A stretch of DNA of 64,000 nucleotides from Nitrobacteraceae bacterium AZCC 1564 (GCA_036924835.1 JBAGRR010000001.1:5099001-5163000), one strand, 5' to 3'; positions 33,720 through 42,345 are shown, counted from the first letter of the stretch. Translations and numbers: made by a program. Notes: generated by a model from the sequence alone, not told the origin.

Positions 33720-34966
33720 TCGAGACCCTCAGCTTTCTCTGGCCGGCGTTCCTGGTGGCGGTGTGCCTGGTCGGGATCCACACTTATTTCGGCATCCAGG
33801 TGCTGGCGCGCAAAGTCATCTTCGTTGATCTCGCGCTCGCGCAGATCGCAGCGCTCGGCGCGACGGTGGCGTTCATGCTCGGCCATCCGGCGCAGAGCCC
33901 CGCGACCTACAGCTATTCGCTCGCGTTCACCTTGCTCGCGGCGGTGCTTCTCGCCTTGACGCGCACGTGGGGGACGCGCGTGCCGCAGGAGGCGCTGATC
34001 GGCGTGATTTATGTGGTCGCGGCAGCGGCAGCGATCCTCTTGATCGACCGCGCGCCGCAGGGCGCCGAGCATCTCAAGCAGATCCTGACCGGAAACATCC
34101 TGACCAGCGGACTTGGTGAGGTCGCCGTCATCGTTCCGCTCTATGCCGCCATAGGTCTGCTGCATTGGCTGTTGCGCAGCCGCATGAGTGGGGGAGGGGC
34201 GCTGATCTGGGAATTCGTCTTCTACGCAAGCTTCGGCGTGGTGGTGACAAGCTCGGTCGCGATTGCCGGCGTGTTGCTGGTGTTTTCATTTCTCATCATT
34301 CCCGCCGCCATCGGCGTCATGTTTGCATCAACGCTCGCGCGGCAACTCGCGATCGGCTGGGTGGCCGGCATCGTCACGAGTGCCGCCGGCCTCTCCGCTT
34401 CGTTTGCATTCGATCTGCCGACCGGCGCCGCCATGGTCTGTGCGTTCGGCGTGTCGCTTGCGGTCGCGGGGCTGCTGTATCCATTTCTGCGCGGCGATCG
34501 CCGCAACGCACTGCGCGTTGCGATCGCAACCGCGCGCTGGGGCGCTGCCGCGATCTTTGCCGCTTCGGCGCTGCAGTTGGCTCTGGCGCCACGGGCAGAT
34601 CAGCCGCTCATCGATATGACCGAGGTTGCGATGCCTTCGCTGCGCGCGCTGTATTTTACCCCCGCTGAGCGGGCGACCTTCGCAGATGCGACCGCCTACG
34701 CGGAGCGCTATCGCAGGGAGGCGGAGCAGCTCAACGAGCGGGAACGGCGCAATCGCACTGAAGGCGAAGCGCTCGACGACGCAAGCCTCGCGCGGATTTC
34801 ATCGTTCCTCAAGTCCTATGGCGAAATGCGAAAGGGCGAACAATTCGTCATGAACGAAGTGCGGGCGCGGGCGCGCGAACGCGCGCGATGGGGCATGAGC
34901 CTCGTCTTGCTTGCGATTGCACTGTTGCTCGCGCCGCTGCCTTGGCAACGGCTGTGGGCGAGGTGA
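33716..34966 (+). CDS. zinc/manganese ABC transporter permease (ZnuB-like)
   Basis: The 416-residue permease has about eight helices of the ABC-3 family (LVGIHTYFGIQVLARKVIFVDLALAQIAALG at the start; VFSFLIIPAAIGVMFA in the centre, the coupling region). The C-terminus is unusually long: a charged stretch (YRREAEQLNERERRNRTEGE) and an extra helix (GMSLVLLAIALLLAPLPWQRLW). That last 40-residue segment is copied at 40657, 48999 and 42186. The ATG overlaps the binding-protein stop (ATGA). No ATPase gene is within reach. Confidence 0.85.
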   Translation: MIETLSFLWPAFLVAVCLVGIHTYFGIQVLARKVIFVDLALAQIAALGATVAFMLGHPAQSPATYSYSLAFTLLAAVLLALTRTWGTRVPQEALIGVIYVVAAAAAILLIDRAPQGAEHLKQILTGNILTSGLGEVAVIVPLYAAIGLLHWLLRSRMSGGGALIWEFVFYASFGVVVTSSVAIAGVLLVFSFLIIPAAIGVMFASTLARQLAIGWVAGIVTSAAGLSASFAFDLPTGAAMVCAFGVSLAVAGLLYPFLRGDRRNALRVAIATARWGAAAIFAASALQLALAPRADQPLIDMTEVAMPSLRALYFTPAERATFADATAYAERYRREAEQLNERERRNRTEGEALDDASLARISSFLKSYGEMRKGEQFVMNEVRARARERARWGMSLVLLAIALLLAPLPWQRLWAR

Positions 34967-35481
34967 GCGCGCTGAGGGCGTGTGGCGGTTGGCTTGCTGC
35001 TGCGCCTTCCGGAACCGCATTTTCGATTGGTGTTATCCCGCCTAGTGTGGTGGTTCAGAAGTTCGCCGGCGCAGGGCCCCGCAAATTGCGGCACCAGCCG
35101 AAGTTTGCTGCGCGACCGCTCTTCTGCCCGAAAGCGGACTCTCGCACGTCATCAAGGCGCGTCGCAGAAGGATCTAACAGCGGACCTTCATCAACCCGCG
35201 ACAAACGTGTAAAGTGCGATCCAATACCTTGCTCGGCTGGAGATGCATCGTAGCCCCTGTCCTGGAATACGGGTCTCCTCTGTTGTGGGCTTCTCGCGCA
35301 GTCATTTTCGCCCTGCGCCGGTTGCCGTGACTTTCTCATTCAAGGACCAGGTGGGCTGCTCGGCGATCCGACGCAGGCGCGCGTGCATGTGCGGCCTACC
35401 CGGTGGGGTCCGTCCAAGCTGAGTGCTGGAACCCGCCGCACGGACGCTAATGTTCGTGAAAACGAAGAGGGAGGATTTCTC
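34967..35481. other. gene-free gap
   Basis: About 35042-35112 holds a class-D half hairpin (CTAGTGTGGTGGTTCAGAAG) with a poor right side (CCGAAGTTTGC). CCGAAAGCGGAC near 35129 is a short repeat fragment. No gene is visible before the sulfurtransferase, whose GAGGGAGG ribosome site ends the gap. Confidence 0.45.
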
Positions 35482-36333
35482 ATGAACCAGTATGCCGATC
35501 CCAAACTACTGGTCGACACCAACTGGGTGGCGGCCCACCGGAGCGATCCGAACGTGCGCGTCGTCGAAATCGACGTCGACACTGGTGGATACGACCAAGG
35601 ACACATTCCGGGTGCGATGGCCTGGAATTGGACGACGCAGCTCTGCGACACACTGCTGCGTGACATCATCCCGCCCGGCGACTTCCGGCGCCTGATGGAG
35701 GAGGCAGGGATTGCGAACGACACGACCGTGATCCTGTACGGCGACAACAACAACTGGTTCGCCGCCTGGGCCTTGTGGCAGATGAAGATCTATGGCCACT
35801 CAGACGTTCGCCTGATGGACGGCGGGCGCCGCAAATGGCTCGAGGAAGGGCGCGACCTGACGACGGACGTGCCGGCAATCGAACCCAGTACATACACGAT
35901 GCCAGGCGAGCTCGATTTCTCGATCCGGGCTTATCTCGGTGATGCACAGGTGGCCGCTGCGCAACGGAGCGCGACGCTGGTGGACGTGCGCAGCCCCGAC
36001 GAGTTCACGGGACGAATCCTGGCGCCGCCCGGCCTTCCCGAGACCTGCCAGCGCGGCGGGCACATCCCGGGCGCGCGAAACATTCCATGGGCCAAGGTCT
36101 GCAACGAAGACGGCACCTTCAAATCGGCAGACGACCTTCGCGCTCTCTACGAGAGCGAGGGAGTGACTCCGGATCGTCCGACGATCGCCTATTGCCGTAT
36201 TGGCGAGCGCTCGAGCCACAGCTGGTTCGTGCTCAAGTACCTCCTGGGTTACCCGGACGTGAAAAATTACGACGGTTCCTGGACCGAGTGGGGCAACCTT
36301 GTCCGCGCGCCAATCGAGCGCGCTGCGGCGTAA
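35482..36333 (+). CDS. thiosulfate/3-mercaptopyruvate sulfurtransferase (tandem rhodanese)
   Basis: The 283-residue protein has two rhodanese domains. The inactive first one carries HIPGAMAWNWTTQL and VILYGDNNNWFAAWALWQMKIYGH. The second bears the active loop CRIGERSS (Cys at about residue 237) preceded by RPTIAY, as in actinobacterial CysA-type thiosulfate sulfurtransferases. It moves a sulfane sulfur to cyanide or other thiophiles in the cytoplasm. The start is fixed by GAGGGAGG before ATG 35482. A small unknown gene follows after 21 bp. Confidence 0.88.
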   Translation: MNQYADPKLLVDTNWVAAHRSDPNVRVVEIDVDTGGYDQGHIPGAMAWNWTTQLCDTLLRDIIPPGDFRRLMEEAGIANDTTVILYGDNNNWFAAWALWQMKIYGHSDVRLMDGGRRKWLEEGRDLTTDVPAIEPSTYTMPGELDFSIRAYLGDAQVAAAQRSATLVDVRSPDEFTGRILAPPGLPETCQRGGHIPGARNIPWAKVCNEDGTFKSADDLRALYESEGVTPDRPTIAYCRIGERSSHSWFVLKYLLGYPDVKNYDGSWTEWGNLVRAPIERAAA

Positions 36334-36354
36334 TTCTCGAAGGAGGCTGGCGCC

Positions 36355-36597
36355 ATGCAAAGCGGAACGGTGCTGCGCGCCGAGGACTATCGGCGCCGGC
36401 GAGATCGCCTCGAAGGGTGGGACATCGGCATCGCCTCGTACAAGCTCGGCGGCCGGTACTGCTGCGAGGTGGAGAGTGTCAGCACGGGAAGCCGACTGGC
36501 GCGAGGCGAAGGGGCCACCCGCGAGCAGGCGGAAGCGGAGGCGCTGAATAAGGCAAGCGAGATGTTGGCGCGAACGCGGGTGTACCCGCCGCGCTGA
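36355..36597 (+). CDS. small protein; stand-alone form of the cyclase C-terminal module
   Basis: The 80-residue product reads YRRRRDRLEGWDIGIASYKL then CCEVESVSTGSRLARGEGAT and an Ala/Glu helix. The same module forms the last ~68 residues of the adenylate cyclase at 36744 (YQRRKQHLGAWEIGVSSYKL and SPGTRLARGEGSTRAEAEA). The pattern (beta strands then a helix with ARGEG[AS]T) could be a small alpha/beta binding domain; function unknown. AGGAGG lies seven bases before the ATG. It is probably co-transcribed with the sulfurtransferase. Confidence 0.72.
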   Translation: MQSGTVLRAEDYRRRRDRLEGWDIGIASYKLGGRYCCEVESVSTGSRLARGEGATREQAEAEALNKASEMLARTRVYPPR

Positions 36598-36743
36598 CAA
36601 TTTGCGCATGAATCGGCATTCGGCTGCGCTCGGATTCGGGCGCGGCTATTTGTCGTTGGCATCGGGGCAACGCCGCGCCCAGCCGAAGGCTCATTGTGCT
36701 AAACTCTGCACGAGAAGACGGCTGGCCGGGCCAGGAGCAGCGC

Positions 36744-39035
36744 ATGCAATGTCCAAGCTGCCGGGCCGACATTCCGGAGGAGAGCAAGTTTTGCGATGAG
36801 TGCGGCGCCGCTCTTCCGGGCCGGTGCCCGTCTTGTGGTGCGGCTATTCGCTCAGGTGCAAAATTCTGTCCCGCGTGCGGTAAGAGGCTGACGGCGAGCA
36901 GCAGCGACCCGACCGCCGCCACGTCGCCCATCGTGTTGGCCAGAGCATCCGCCGAGCGCCGGCATCTCACCGTGATGTTCTGTGATCTCGTCAACTCAAC
37001 CGTGCTCTCGGCGCGGCTCGACCCCGAAGACATGCGTGACGTGATACGTCTCTACCACGATGTCTGCGCCGGCGTTGTCAAAAGGTTCGAGGGCTTCGTC
37101 GCCAAATACATGGGCGACGGTGTGCTCGTATATTTTGGTTACCCGCACGCCCATGAGGACGACGCCGAGCGCGCAGTCCGTGCCGGCCTGGCTCTTGTTG
37201 AAACCATAGGCACAACCGCGCTTCCGCTGCCGGGCGAGATGAAGCTGCAAGTGCGCGTCGGCATCGCCACCGGCCTGGTGGTGGTCGGCGATCTCATCGG
37301 AAGCGGCGCTGCTCAGGAGCAAGCGGTGGTCGGCGAAACACCGAACCTGGCTGCGCGGCTGCAGGGGTTGGCGGCCCCGGACACCGTCGTGATTGCTGCC
37401 GACACAAGGCGCCTGACCGGCGGGCTGTTCGAATATCGCGACCTCGGCCCCGCGACGCTCAAAGGCTTCGCCGATCCAGTGCGGGCATGGCAGGTGGTCG
37501 GGCCGAGCTCTATCGAGAGCCGCTTCGAGGCACTTCACGCCGCCAGCACCAGCACGCCGCTGATCGGCCGCGACGAAGAACTCGACCTCTTGATGCGCCG
37601 TTGGCGGCAGGTCAAGGAAGGCGAGGGCCGGGTCGTGCAGCTGTCTGGTGAGCCGGGTATCGGGAAGTCGCGCGTGACCGAGGCTATGGAAGAACGCTTG
37701 AGCGACGAACCGCACATTCGGTTGCGCTTCTTCTGTTCGCCTTATCACGGGGAGACCGCGCTTCATCCGATCGTCAGCCAGTTGGAGCACGCCGCCGGAT
37801 TTAAGCGCGACGACAACGCCGAACGGCGGCTTGGCAAACTCGAGGCGATCCTCGCACCATCGACAAAGGACAGGGAGCAAGCCATCGCCCTGTTGGCGGA
37901 CCTGCTATCCATCGGTGGCGACCGCTATCCGCCGCCAAACCTCAGTCCGCAACGGCGCAAAGAGGAAACCCTTGAGGCACTCTTCGCTCAGGCCGCCGGG
38001 CTGGCTGCAGATCGACCAGTATTGATGGTCTTCGAGGATGTACATTGGATCGATCCAGTTTCGCTCGAACTGCTCGAAATGACGGTGGAGCGGATTCCGT
38101 CCTTGCAGATGCTGCTGGTCATCAGCTTTCGGCCAGAGTTCCAGTCTCCGTGGACTCGCGACGCGCACGTGACGACATTGGAGCTCAACCGTCTGGGCCG
38201 CCGACACGGCGCCGAATTGGTGAAGTGCCTCACCGGTAACAAGCAGCTGCCCTCGGCCATCCTTGATCAAATCACCGCCCACGCCGACGGCGTGCCGCTG
38301 TTCGTCGAGGAACTGACCAAGGCGGTGTTGGAAAGTGGTCTGATCAGCGATGCGGGCGACCGGTACGTATTGACGGGTCCGGTGCCGCCGCTCGCGATCC
38401 CAACGACACTGAATGCCTCGTTGATGGCGCGGCTCGATCGGTTGGCGCCGATCCGAGAGGTGGCGCAAATCGGCGCCGCGATCGGCCGCGAGTTTTCATA
38501 CGAGTTGCTGGCTGCTCTGGTCTCCCTACCGGAAGGCGCCTTGCAAGAGGCCGTGGAGCGCCTTGTCCATTCCGAGCTGGTCTTCTGCCGCGGCAGGCCG
38601 CCGAGCGCGACCTACACCTTCAAGCACGCCCTGATCCGGGATGCGGCGTATGCGACCTTGCTGCGCAGCAGACGACAGGAGCTGCACGCGCGGATTGCGA
38701 AAGTGGTGGAAGATCGGTTTCCGGAAACGGTGGATCTGCATCCTGAGATCCTCGCCCACCATTGGTCGCAGGCGGGCCTGGTTGAGAAAGCGGCCGTTTA
38801 TGCAGGAAGGACTTGGCTGCGCGCCGACGGCTATCAGCGACGCAAGCAGCACCTTGGTGCTTGGGAGATCGGGGTGAGTTCGTACAAGCTGGGCAACCGA
38901 TATCGCTGCGAGGTGGACAACGTCAGCCCCGGAACACGCCTCGCACGCGGTGAGGGCTCCACCCGGGCGGAGGCGGAAGCGCAGGCCCTTAACCAGGCGC
39001 GCAAGCTGTTGGCGGGAACGCGGGTGCGCTCCTAA
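36744..39035 (+). CDS. class III adenylate cyclase with zinc ribbons, AAA ATPase and swapped C-terminus
   Basis: The 763-residue protein has two zinc ribbons (CPSC..CDEC; CPSC..CPAC), a class III cyclase domain (HLTVMFCDLVNSTVLSARLDPEDM; YMGDGVLVYFGYPHAHEDDAERAV), an AAA/NTPase module with Walker A GEPGIGKSR (about residue 303) and Walker B VLMVFEDVHWID, then a helical part that breaks off at EKAAVYAGR. Family members normally continue with about 300 residues of TPR; here the module of the upstream 36355 gene follows instead. The stop TAA is the first three bases of repeat R2. GGAG before ATG 36744. Confidence 0.85.
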   Translation: MQCPSCRADIPEESKFCDECGAALPGRCPSCGAAIRSGAKFCPACGKRLTASSSDPTAATSPIVLARASAERRHLTVMFCDLVNSTVLSARLDPEDMRDVIRLYHDVCAGVVKRFEGFVAKYMGDGVLVYFGYPHAHEDDAERAVRAGLALVETIGTTALPLPGEMKLQVRVGIATGLVVVGDLIGSGAAQEQAVVGETPNLAARLQGLAAPDTVVIAADTRRLTGGLFEYRDLGPATLKGFADPVRAWQVVGPSSIESRFEALHAASTSTPLIGRDEELDLLMRRWRQVKEGEGRVVQLSGEPGIGKSRVTEAMEERLSDEPHIRLRFFCSPYHGETALHPIVSQLEHAAGFKRDDNAERRLGKLEAILAPSTKDREQAIALLADLLSIGGDRYPPPNLSPQRRKEETLEALFAQAAGLAADRPVLMVFEDVHWIDPVSLELLEMTVERIPSLQMLLVISFRPEFQSPWTRDAHVTTLELNRLGRRHGAELVKCLTGNKQLPSAILDQITAHADGVPLFVEELTKAVLESGLISDAGDRYVLTGPVPPLAIPTTLNASLMARLDRLAPIREVAQIGAAIGREFSYELLAALVSLPEGALQEAVERLVHSELVFCRGRPPSATYTFKHALIRDAAYATLLRSRRQELHARIAKVVEDRFPETVDLHPEILAHHWSQAGLVEKAAVYAGRTWLRADGYQRRKQHLGAWEIGVSSYKLGNRYRCEVDNVSPGTRLARGEGSTRAEAEAQALNQARKLLAGTRVRS

Positions 39036-39136
39036 AGCGCGATGAGATCAGGATGAATCATCATCGCGCTTTAGGTTATTGTTTGAGCATGATCTTTTCG
39101 GAAAACCGCTACACACTTTTCCGGATCATGCTCTAG
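39033..39136. repeat. palindromic repeat R2, copy 2
   Basis: Two hairpins in tandem: TAAAGCGCGATGA against TCATCATCGCGCTTTA, then GCATGATC-TTTTCGGAAAA against TTTTCCGGATCATGC, ending CTCTAG. The first TAA serves as the cyclase stop codon. Confidence 0.9.
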
Positions 39137-39337
39137 CCGATTGTGTTGCAAACTCGAAAATACCGCCTCAACAAAATTCTCGCGAAAGTGAGCTCATCGC
39201 CAGTTTTGGTTAGAGACACCTTCTTAAATCGAAGGCGAAGGCGGACGCGAGCATCCCGACGTTCTCTGTTTCCGACATTTTTGCGTGCGAACCAAGGACA
39301 CGAAAGTCTGCTTTCCAAGGCACAGGCGCGGGAGCCG

Positions 39338-40384
39338 ATGGAGTTGTTACGACAGGCCCAATTTGCAACCCTTGATCTCATGCGCCGCGCGCAGGGCCAT
39401 GCACTGGGCGCTATCGGATTCGATCCTGCCGAACTGCCCCATCGGACACTTGCCAGTGGAGCTCATTGGCGGCTTCGCGATTATGGCGGCCCCGGCCCAG
39501 AGACATCGCTGCTCATTATCGCCGGTCCAATCAAGCGACCCTATATCTGGGATCTCGGGCCAAACGTCAGCGCCATCCGGTACTGTTTGAGCTGCGGCGT
39601 ACGCGTCTACCTCATCGAATGGATTGCACCGGCACCATCAGGAGGACGTGTCGGGCTCGACGAGTGCGTGAGAGCCATGTCCGATTGTGTAGCGAGGATC
39701 GCAACCGAGCCGAAAGCGACAAAGCCCTTCCTGATCGGCCATTCCCTTGGCGGAACGTTAGCGGCAGTCTTTAGCGCATGCGAACCGCAGGCTGTGCGCG
39801 GTCTGTTGCTTCTCGGCGCGCCGCTTTGCTTTCAACCAGCGACGAACAGATTTCGCGATGCGCTCGTTTCGATGATTCCGCCTGACCTTAGTGAAACGGA
39901 CATCATCCCGGGCTCGCTGTTGTCCCACGCAAGCGCTTTCGCTTCGCCTGATACATTCGTATGGTCGCGGCTGATGGATGCTGTCATGAGCATTGGCGAC
40001 TTGCGGGCGCTTGATGTCCATGCGCGGGTTGAGCGCTGGGCTCTTGACGAAGCCCCGCTCCCGGGGAGGCTGGTCCATCAGATTGCCGAATGGCTGTATC
40101 GGGAAAACCGTTTCTGCCGAGGCACGCTCAGCGTGTTGGGTCGCACGATTGGCCCGTCATGTCTCGACGTTCCGATGTTCGTGGTCGTCAACACGGCAGA
40201 CGAGGTTGCACCGCTCGCCTCGATCGAACCGCTCCTTGGAGCGTTGCCTACCAAGGATGTCACCCTCATCAAATATCCTGGCGAGATCGGCGTTGTATTG
40301 CAGCACCTCGGAATTCTCGTAGGACGGGAGGCTTACGCGCGTATCTGGCCGAACATCATCGCTTGGCTGGCTGCGCATCCCTGA
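39338..40384 (+). CDS. alpha/beta hydrolase (PHA synthase/depolymerase-like)
   Basis: The 348-residue protein has an alpha/beta-hydrolase fold: LLIIAGPIKRPYIWDL, YLIEWIAPAPSGG, the nucleophile elbow GHSLGGTLAA (Ser), Asp in VVVNTADEVAP and His in LQHLGILVGR. The order and the IAPAPS and WxL segments resemble class III PHA synthases, but those use Cys in the elbow, so a hydrolase or depolymerase-like activity is likelier. ATG 39338 follows GGGAG. The phasin at 9998 would be a functional partner if PHA is involved. Confidence 0.72.
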   Translation: MELLRQAQFATLDLMRRAQGHALGAIGFDPAELPHRTLASGAHWRLRDYGGPGPETSLLIIAGPIKRPYIWDLGPNVSAIRYCLSCGVRVYLIEWIAPAPSGGRVGLDECVRAMSDCVARIATEPKATKPFLIGHSLGGTLAAVFSACEPQAVRGLLLLGAPLCFQPATNRFRDALVSMIPPDLSETDIIPGSLLSHASAFASPDTFVWSRLMDAVMSIGDLRALDVHARVERWALDEAPLPGRLVHQIAEWLYRENRFCRGTLSVLGRTIGPSCLDVPMFVVVNTADEVAPLASIEPLLGALPTKDVTLIKYPGEIGVVLQHLGILVGREAYARIWPNIIAWLAAHP

Positions 40385-40403
40385 AAGGCCGCTCTACGGC
40401 GAA

Positions 40404-40475
40404 GCGCTGGTGAAGACCTCATTCAACGACGGTTACAGCGTCGGTGGCACGGCGGGTTTCCGCGTCAAGTGGTGA
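40404..40475 (+). pseudogene. C-terminal remnant of an outer-membrane beta-barrel protein
   Basis: The frame ends in SVGGTAGFRVKW, with alternating hydrophobic residues and a terminal aromatic residue, the signature recognised by the BAM complex in barrel proteins. Only 24-30 codons remain and no start or signal peptide is upstream. Confidence 0.45.
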
Positions 40476-40656
40476 GCTTCAATGATGCGACGGAGCTATG
40501 TTGTTAGCATTCCAAGACGGAGTCGCTGACCTCGACCATATCCTGGGGGCGGAATCTCCAGCCTCAAGTTCGGTTATGAACAGGCACAGGCCGCGCTTGA
40601 CGCATCCAGACCCAAGCCAACGCAGTCATTTCATCAATGCGTCGAATGTCCGCCAA

Positions 40657-40779
40657 TTCGTCATGAACGAAGTGCGGGCGCGGGCGCGTGAGCGTGCGCG
40701 ATGGAGCATGAGTCTCATCTTGCTTGCGATTGCACTGTTGCTCGCGCCGCTGCCTTGGCAACGGCTGTGGGCGAGTTGA
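40657..40779 (+). pseudogene. copy of the zinc-permease C-terminal segment
   Basis: The copy reads VMNEVRARARERARWSMSL followed by LLAIALLLAPLPWQRLWAS and a stop, nearly identical to the last 40 residues of the permease at 33716. ATG 40663 would give a 38-residue single-span peptide. It may be a remnant or a true small gene. Confidence 0.55.
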
Positions 40780-40801
40780 TGGGCTTAAGGGCGGGATTGT
40801 C

Positions 40802-40813
40802 GGGGGGGGGGGG
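40802..40813 (+). repeat. homopolymer run of 12 G
   Basis: Twelve consecutive G lie 81 bp upstream of the DUF1236-like gene start. Such a run is slippage-prone and could alter promoter spacing, or could be a sequencing artefact. Confidence 0.7.
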
Positions 40814-40894
40814 CAACTCTGACTTGTGTGGAACTACGGCGTAATTTGTTCGTTCCTTGCTCAAGGGCGGCGTATCCGGAAAGGATGCAAAGCC

Positions 40895-41323
40895 ATGAAA
40901 ACTCCCATCACCTTCGCCGCGCTTGTGATCGCCCTCGGCGGTGCCGGGATGTTGCCGGCGCAAACGCATGCGCAGGGCGCGGTTGAACTGAGCAACGGCA
41001 CAAAGGTGCCGCAGAACCCATCGCTGCCGAAACTCGATTTCACGAACATGCAGCGCGAGCAAATTCGCAAGGCCGTGCTGACTGAGCACAACGAGGTCCA
41101 ATTCCGGCTAGCGGCCACTAAGCCTGCAAAGGATTTTGCGCCTGAAGTTGGCGCGAAACTTCCAAAAGGCGTCAAGGCTCAGTCGCTGCCAACACCGGTC
41201 CTATCGCAGATGCCGGAACTGCGTGACTACATGTACGTGAAGATGAAAGACCAGGTGCTGATCGTGAACGGCATGACCAACAAGATTGTTGACATGTTTC
41301 CGGAGACGCAGCCGGTTCAATAA
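40895..41323 (+). CDS. secreted DUF1236-like protein
   Basis: The 142-residue product has a signal peptide (FAALVIALGGAGMLPAQTHA) and a mature domain with FTNMQREQIRKAVL, VGAKLPKGVKAQSLPTPV and a final YVKMKDQVLIVNGMTNKIVDMF. This 'LP..V....P....YxYV...D.VLIVdp.t..IV' order is the DUF1236 pattern, frequent in rhizobia as small periplasmic proteins of unknown role. AAGGATG precedes ATG 40895. Confidence 0.75.
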   Translation: MKTPITFAALVIALGGAGMLPAQTHAQGAVELSNGTKVPQNPSLPKLDFTNMQREQIRKAVLTEHNEVQFRLAATKPAKDFAPEVGAKLPKGVKAQSLPTPVLSQMPELRDYMYVKMKDQVLIVNGMTNKIVDMFPETQPVQ

Positions 41324-41332
41324 AACACATTG

Positions 41333-41385
41333 GCCCGTATGAATGAATGTTGCTCGCCGGGCGCCGCAATGGTGATCATACGGGC
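41333..41385. terminator. inverted repeat after the DUF1236 gene
   Basis: GCCCGTATGA and TCATACGGGC are perfect 10 bp arms around a 33 nt loop that can fold further. It begins 10 bp after the stop codon, so a termination or mRNA-protection role is plausible. Confidence 0.4.
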
Positions 41386-41593
41386 GAGCTCCAAGTCAAC
41401 CTCAAGTGAGCTCCGGGTCCTTCGGCGACATCCAGCGACGTCCGCTATTGCGCGCTGTCGGCGAACAAGCCGACATCAGACGTGCCACAGGACGCAGCCA
41501 TAGCTACATTACACTTAGCGAATCTACATATGGGCGAATCTGCGCACAGCGGCTGTCGTCATGCGCTCGACTTGGCTCGCAGGAAAATAATGA

Positions 41594-42163
41594 ATGGCAA
41601 ATGACGATCGCACCAAAATCATTCCTAAGATCATTCCAAGGCGAACGCCGGAATCGGCGGCCATGTCGGCAAACGTCAAACGGGCGATAACGATCACCGC
41701 AACCCTCAACCGTTTGACGTTCAACGATGCTGATGAAGTCCGGGCCGTGTTCAGCGATCTCATCGGCAAGAAGGTGGACGACAGCTTTATATTGATCCCA
41801 CCATTCTACACGGCCTGCGGGGTCGATATCCGCGTCGGACGTAATGTCTTCGTCAATCAGAACTGCACGTTCTACGACCTCGGTGGGCTCGACATTGCCG
41901 ACGATGTGATGATCGGGCCGAACGTGAACATCATCACGACTGGCCATCCCGTTGAAGCATCACGGCGGCGCGACGCCGTGATCGCAAAGCCGATCGTGAT
42001 CGAGAAGAATGTGTGGGTCGCGGCTGGCGTCACGATCATCGGCGGCGTGACGGTGGGCGAAAACTCTGTTGTTGCGGCCGGCGCCGTCGTCACCAAGGAC
42101 GTTCCCGCGAATACCCTTGTTGGAGGAAATCCGGCGAGGGTCATTCGTTCGATCGCAGACTAA
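41594..42163 (+). CDS. hexapeptide-repeat sugar O-acetyltransferase
   Basis: The 189-residue protein is a left-handed beta-helix acetyltransferase of the maltose/galactoside type: IPPFYTACGVDIRVGRNVFVNQNCTFYDLG, VMIGPNVNIITTGHPVE (His of the catalytic loop), then IGGVTVGENSVVAAGAVVTKDVPANTLVGGNPARVI. It transfers acetyl from acetyl-CoA to a sugar hydroxyl in the cytoplasm. It forms a trimer in known members. An in-frame MSANVKRAIT at residue 24 is a possible shorter start. Confidence 0.87.
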   Translation: MANDDRTKIIPKIIPRRTPESAAMSANVKRAITITATLNRLTFNDADEVRAVFSDLIGKKVDDSFILIPPFYTACGVDIRVGRNVFVNQNCTFYDLGGLDIADDVMIGPNVNIITTGHPVEASRRRDAVIAKPIVIEKNVWVAAGVTIIGGVTVGENSVVAAGAVVTKDVPANTLVGGNPARVIRSIAD

Positions 42164-42185
42164 GGAAACATCCAGAGCACCTGCC

Positions 42186-42219
42186 GCGCCGTTGCCCTGG
42201 CAACGCCTGTGGACGAGCC
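42186..42219 (+). pseudogene. short copy of the permease tail (APLPWQRLWTS)
   Basis: Eleven codons match the extreme C-terminus of the zinc permease. It is followed by a degenerate TTTGGGTCAAAAGCGG palindrome at about 42266. Confidence 0.45.
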
Positions 42220-42345
42220 GATTACGCTGAGGCCGGGATGCGTGGAGTGCACCGCCGCGATGTTCCTTTGGGTCAAAAGCGGCGGTTAGCGCACGGCGCT
42301 TGCGGGGAAATGCCCGCATTCCCTGTGCACGTGCCGCCAGCGTAT

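Larger units (their letters stand above)
40385..40894. other. gap of gene remnants
   Basis: Starting 20 bp after the hydrolase stop, 40404-40475 reads ALVKTSFNDGYSVGGTAGFR then VKW and stop, the C-terminus of an outer-membrane beta-barrel protein. At 40657-40779 is a copy of the zinc permease tail. A run of 12 G lies at 40802-40813. No complete gene of normal size is seen. Confidence 0.55.

Noticed and set aside
36996..37880. Minus-strand frame across the cyclase
   Set aside because: The cyclase and AAA motifs on the plus strand are unambiguous; the antisense frame has none.
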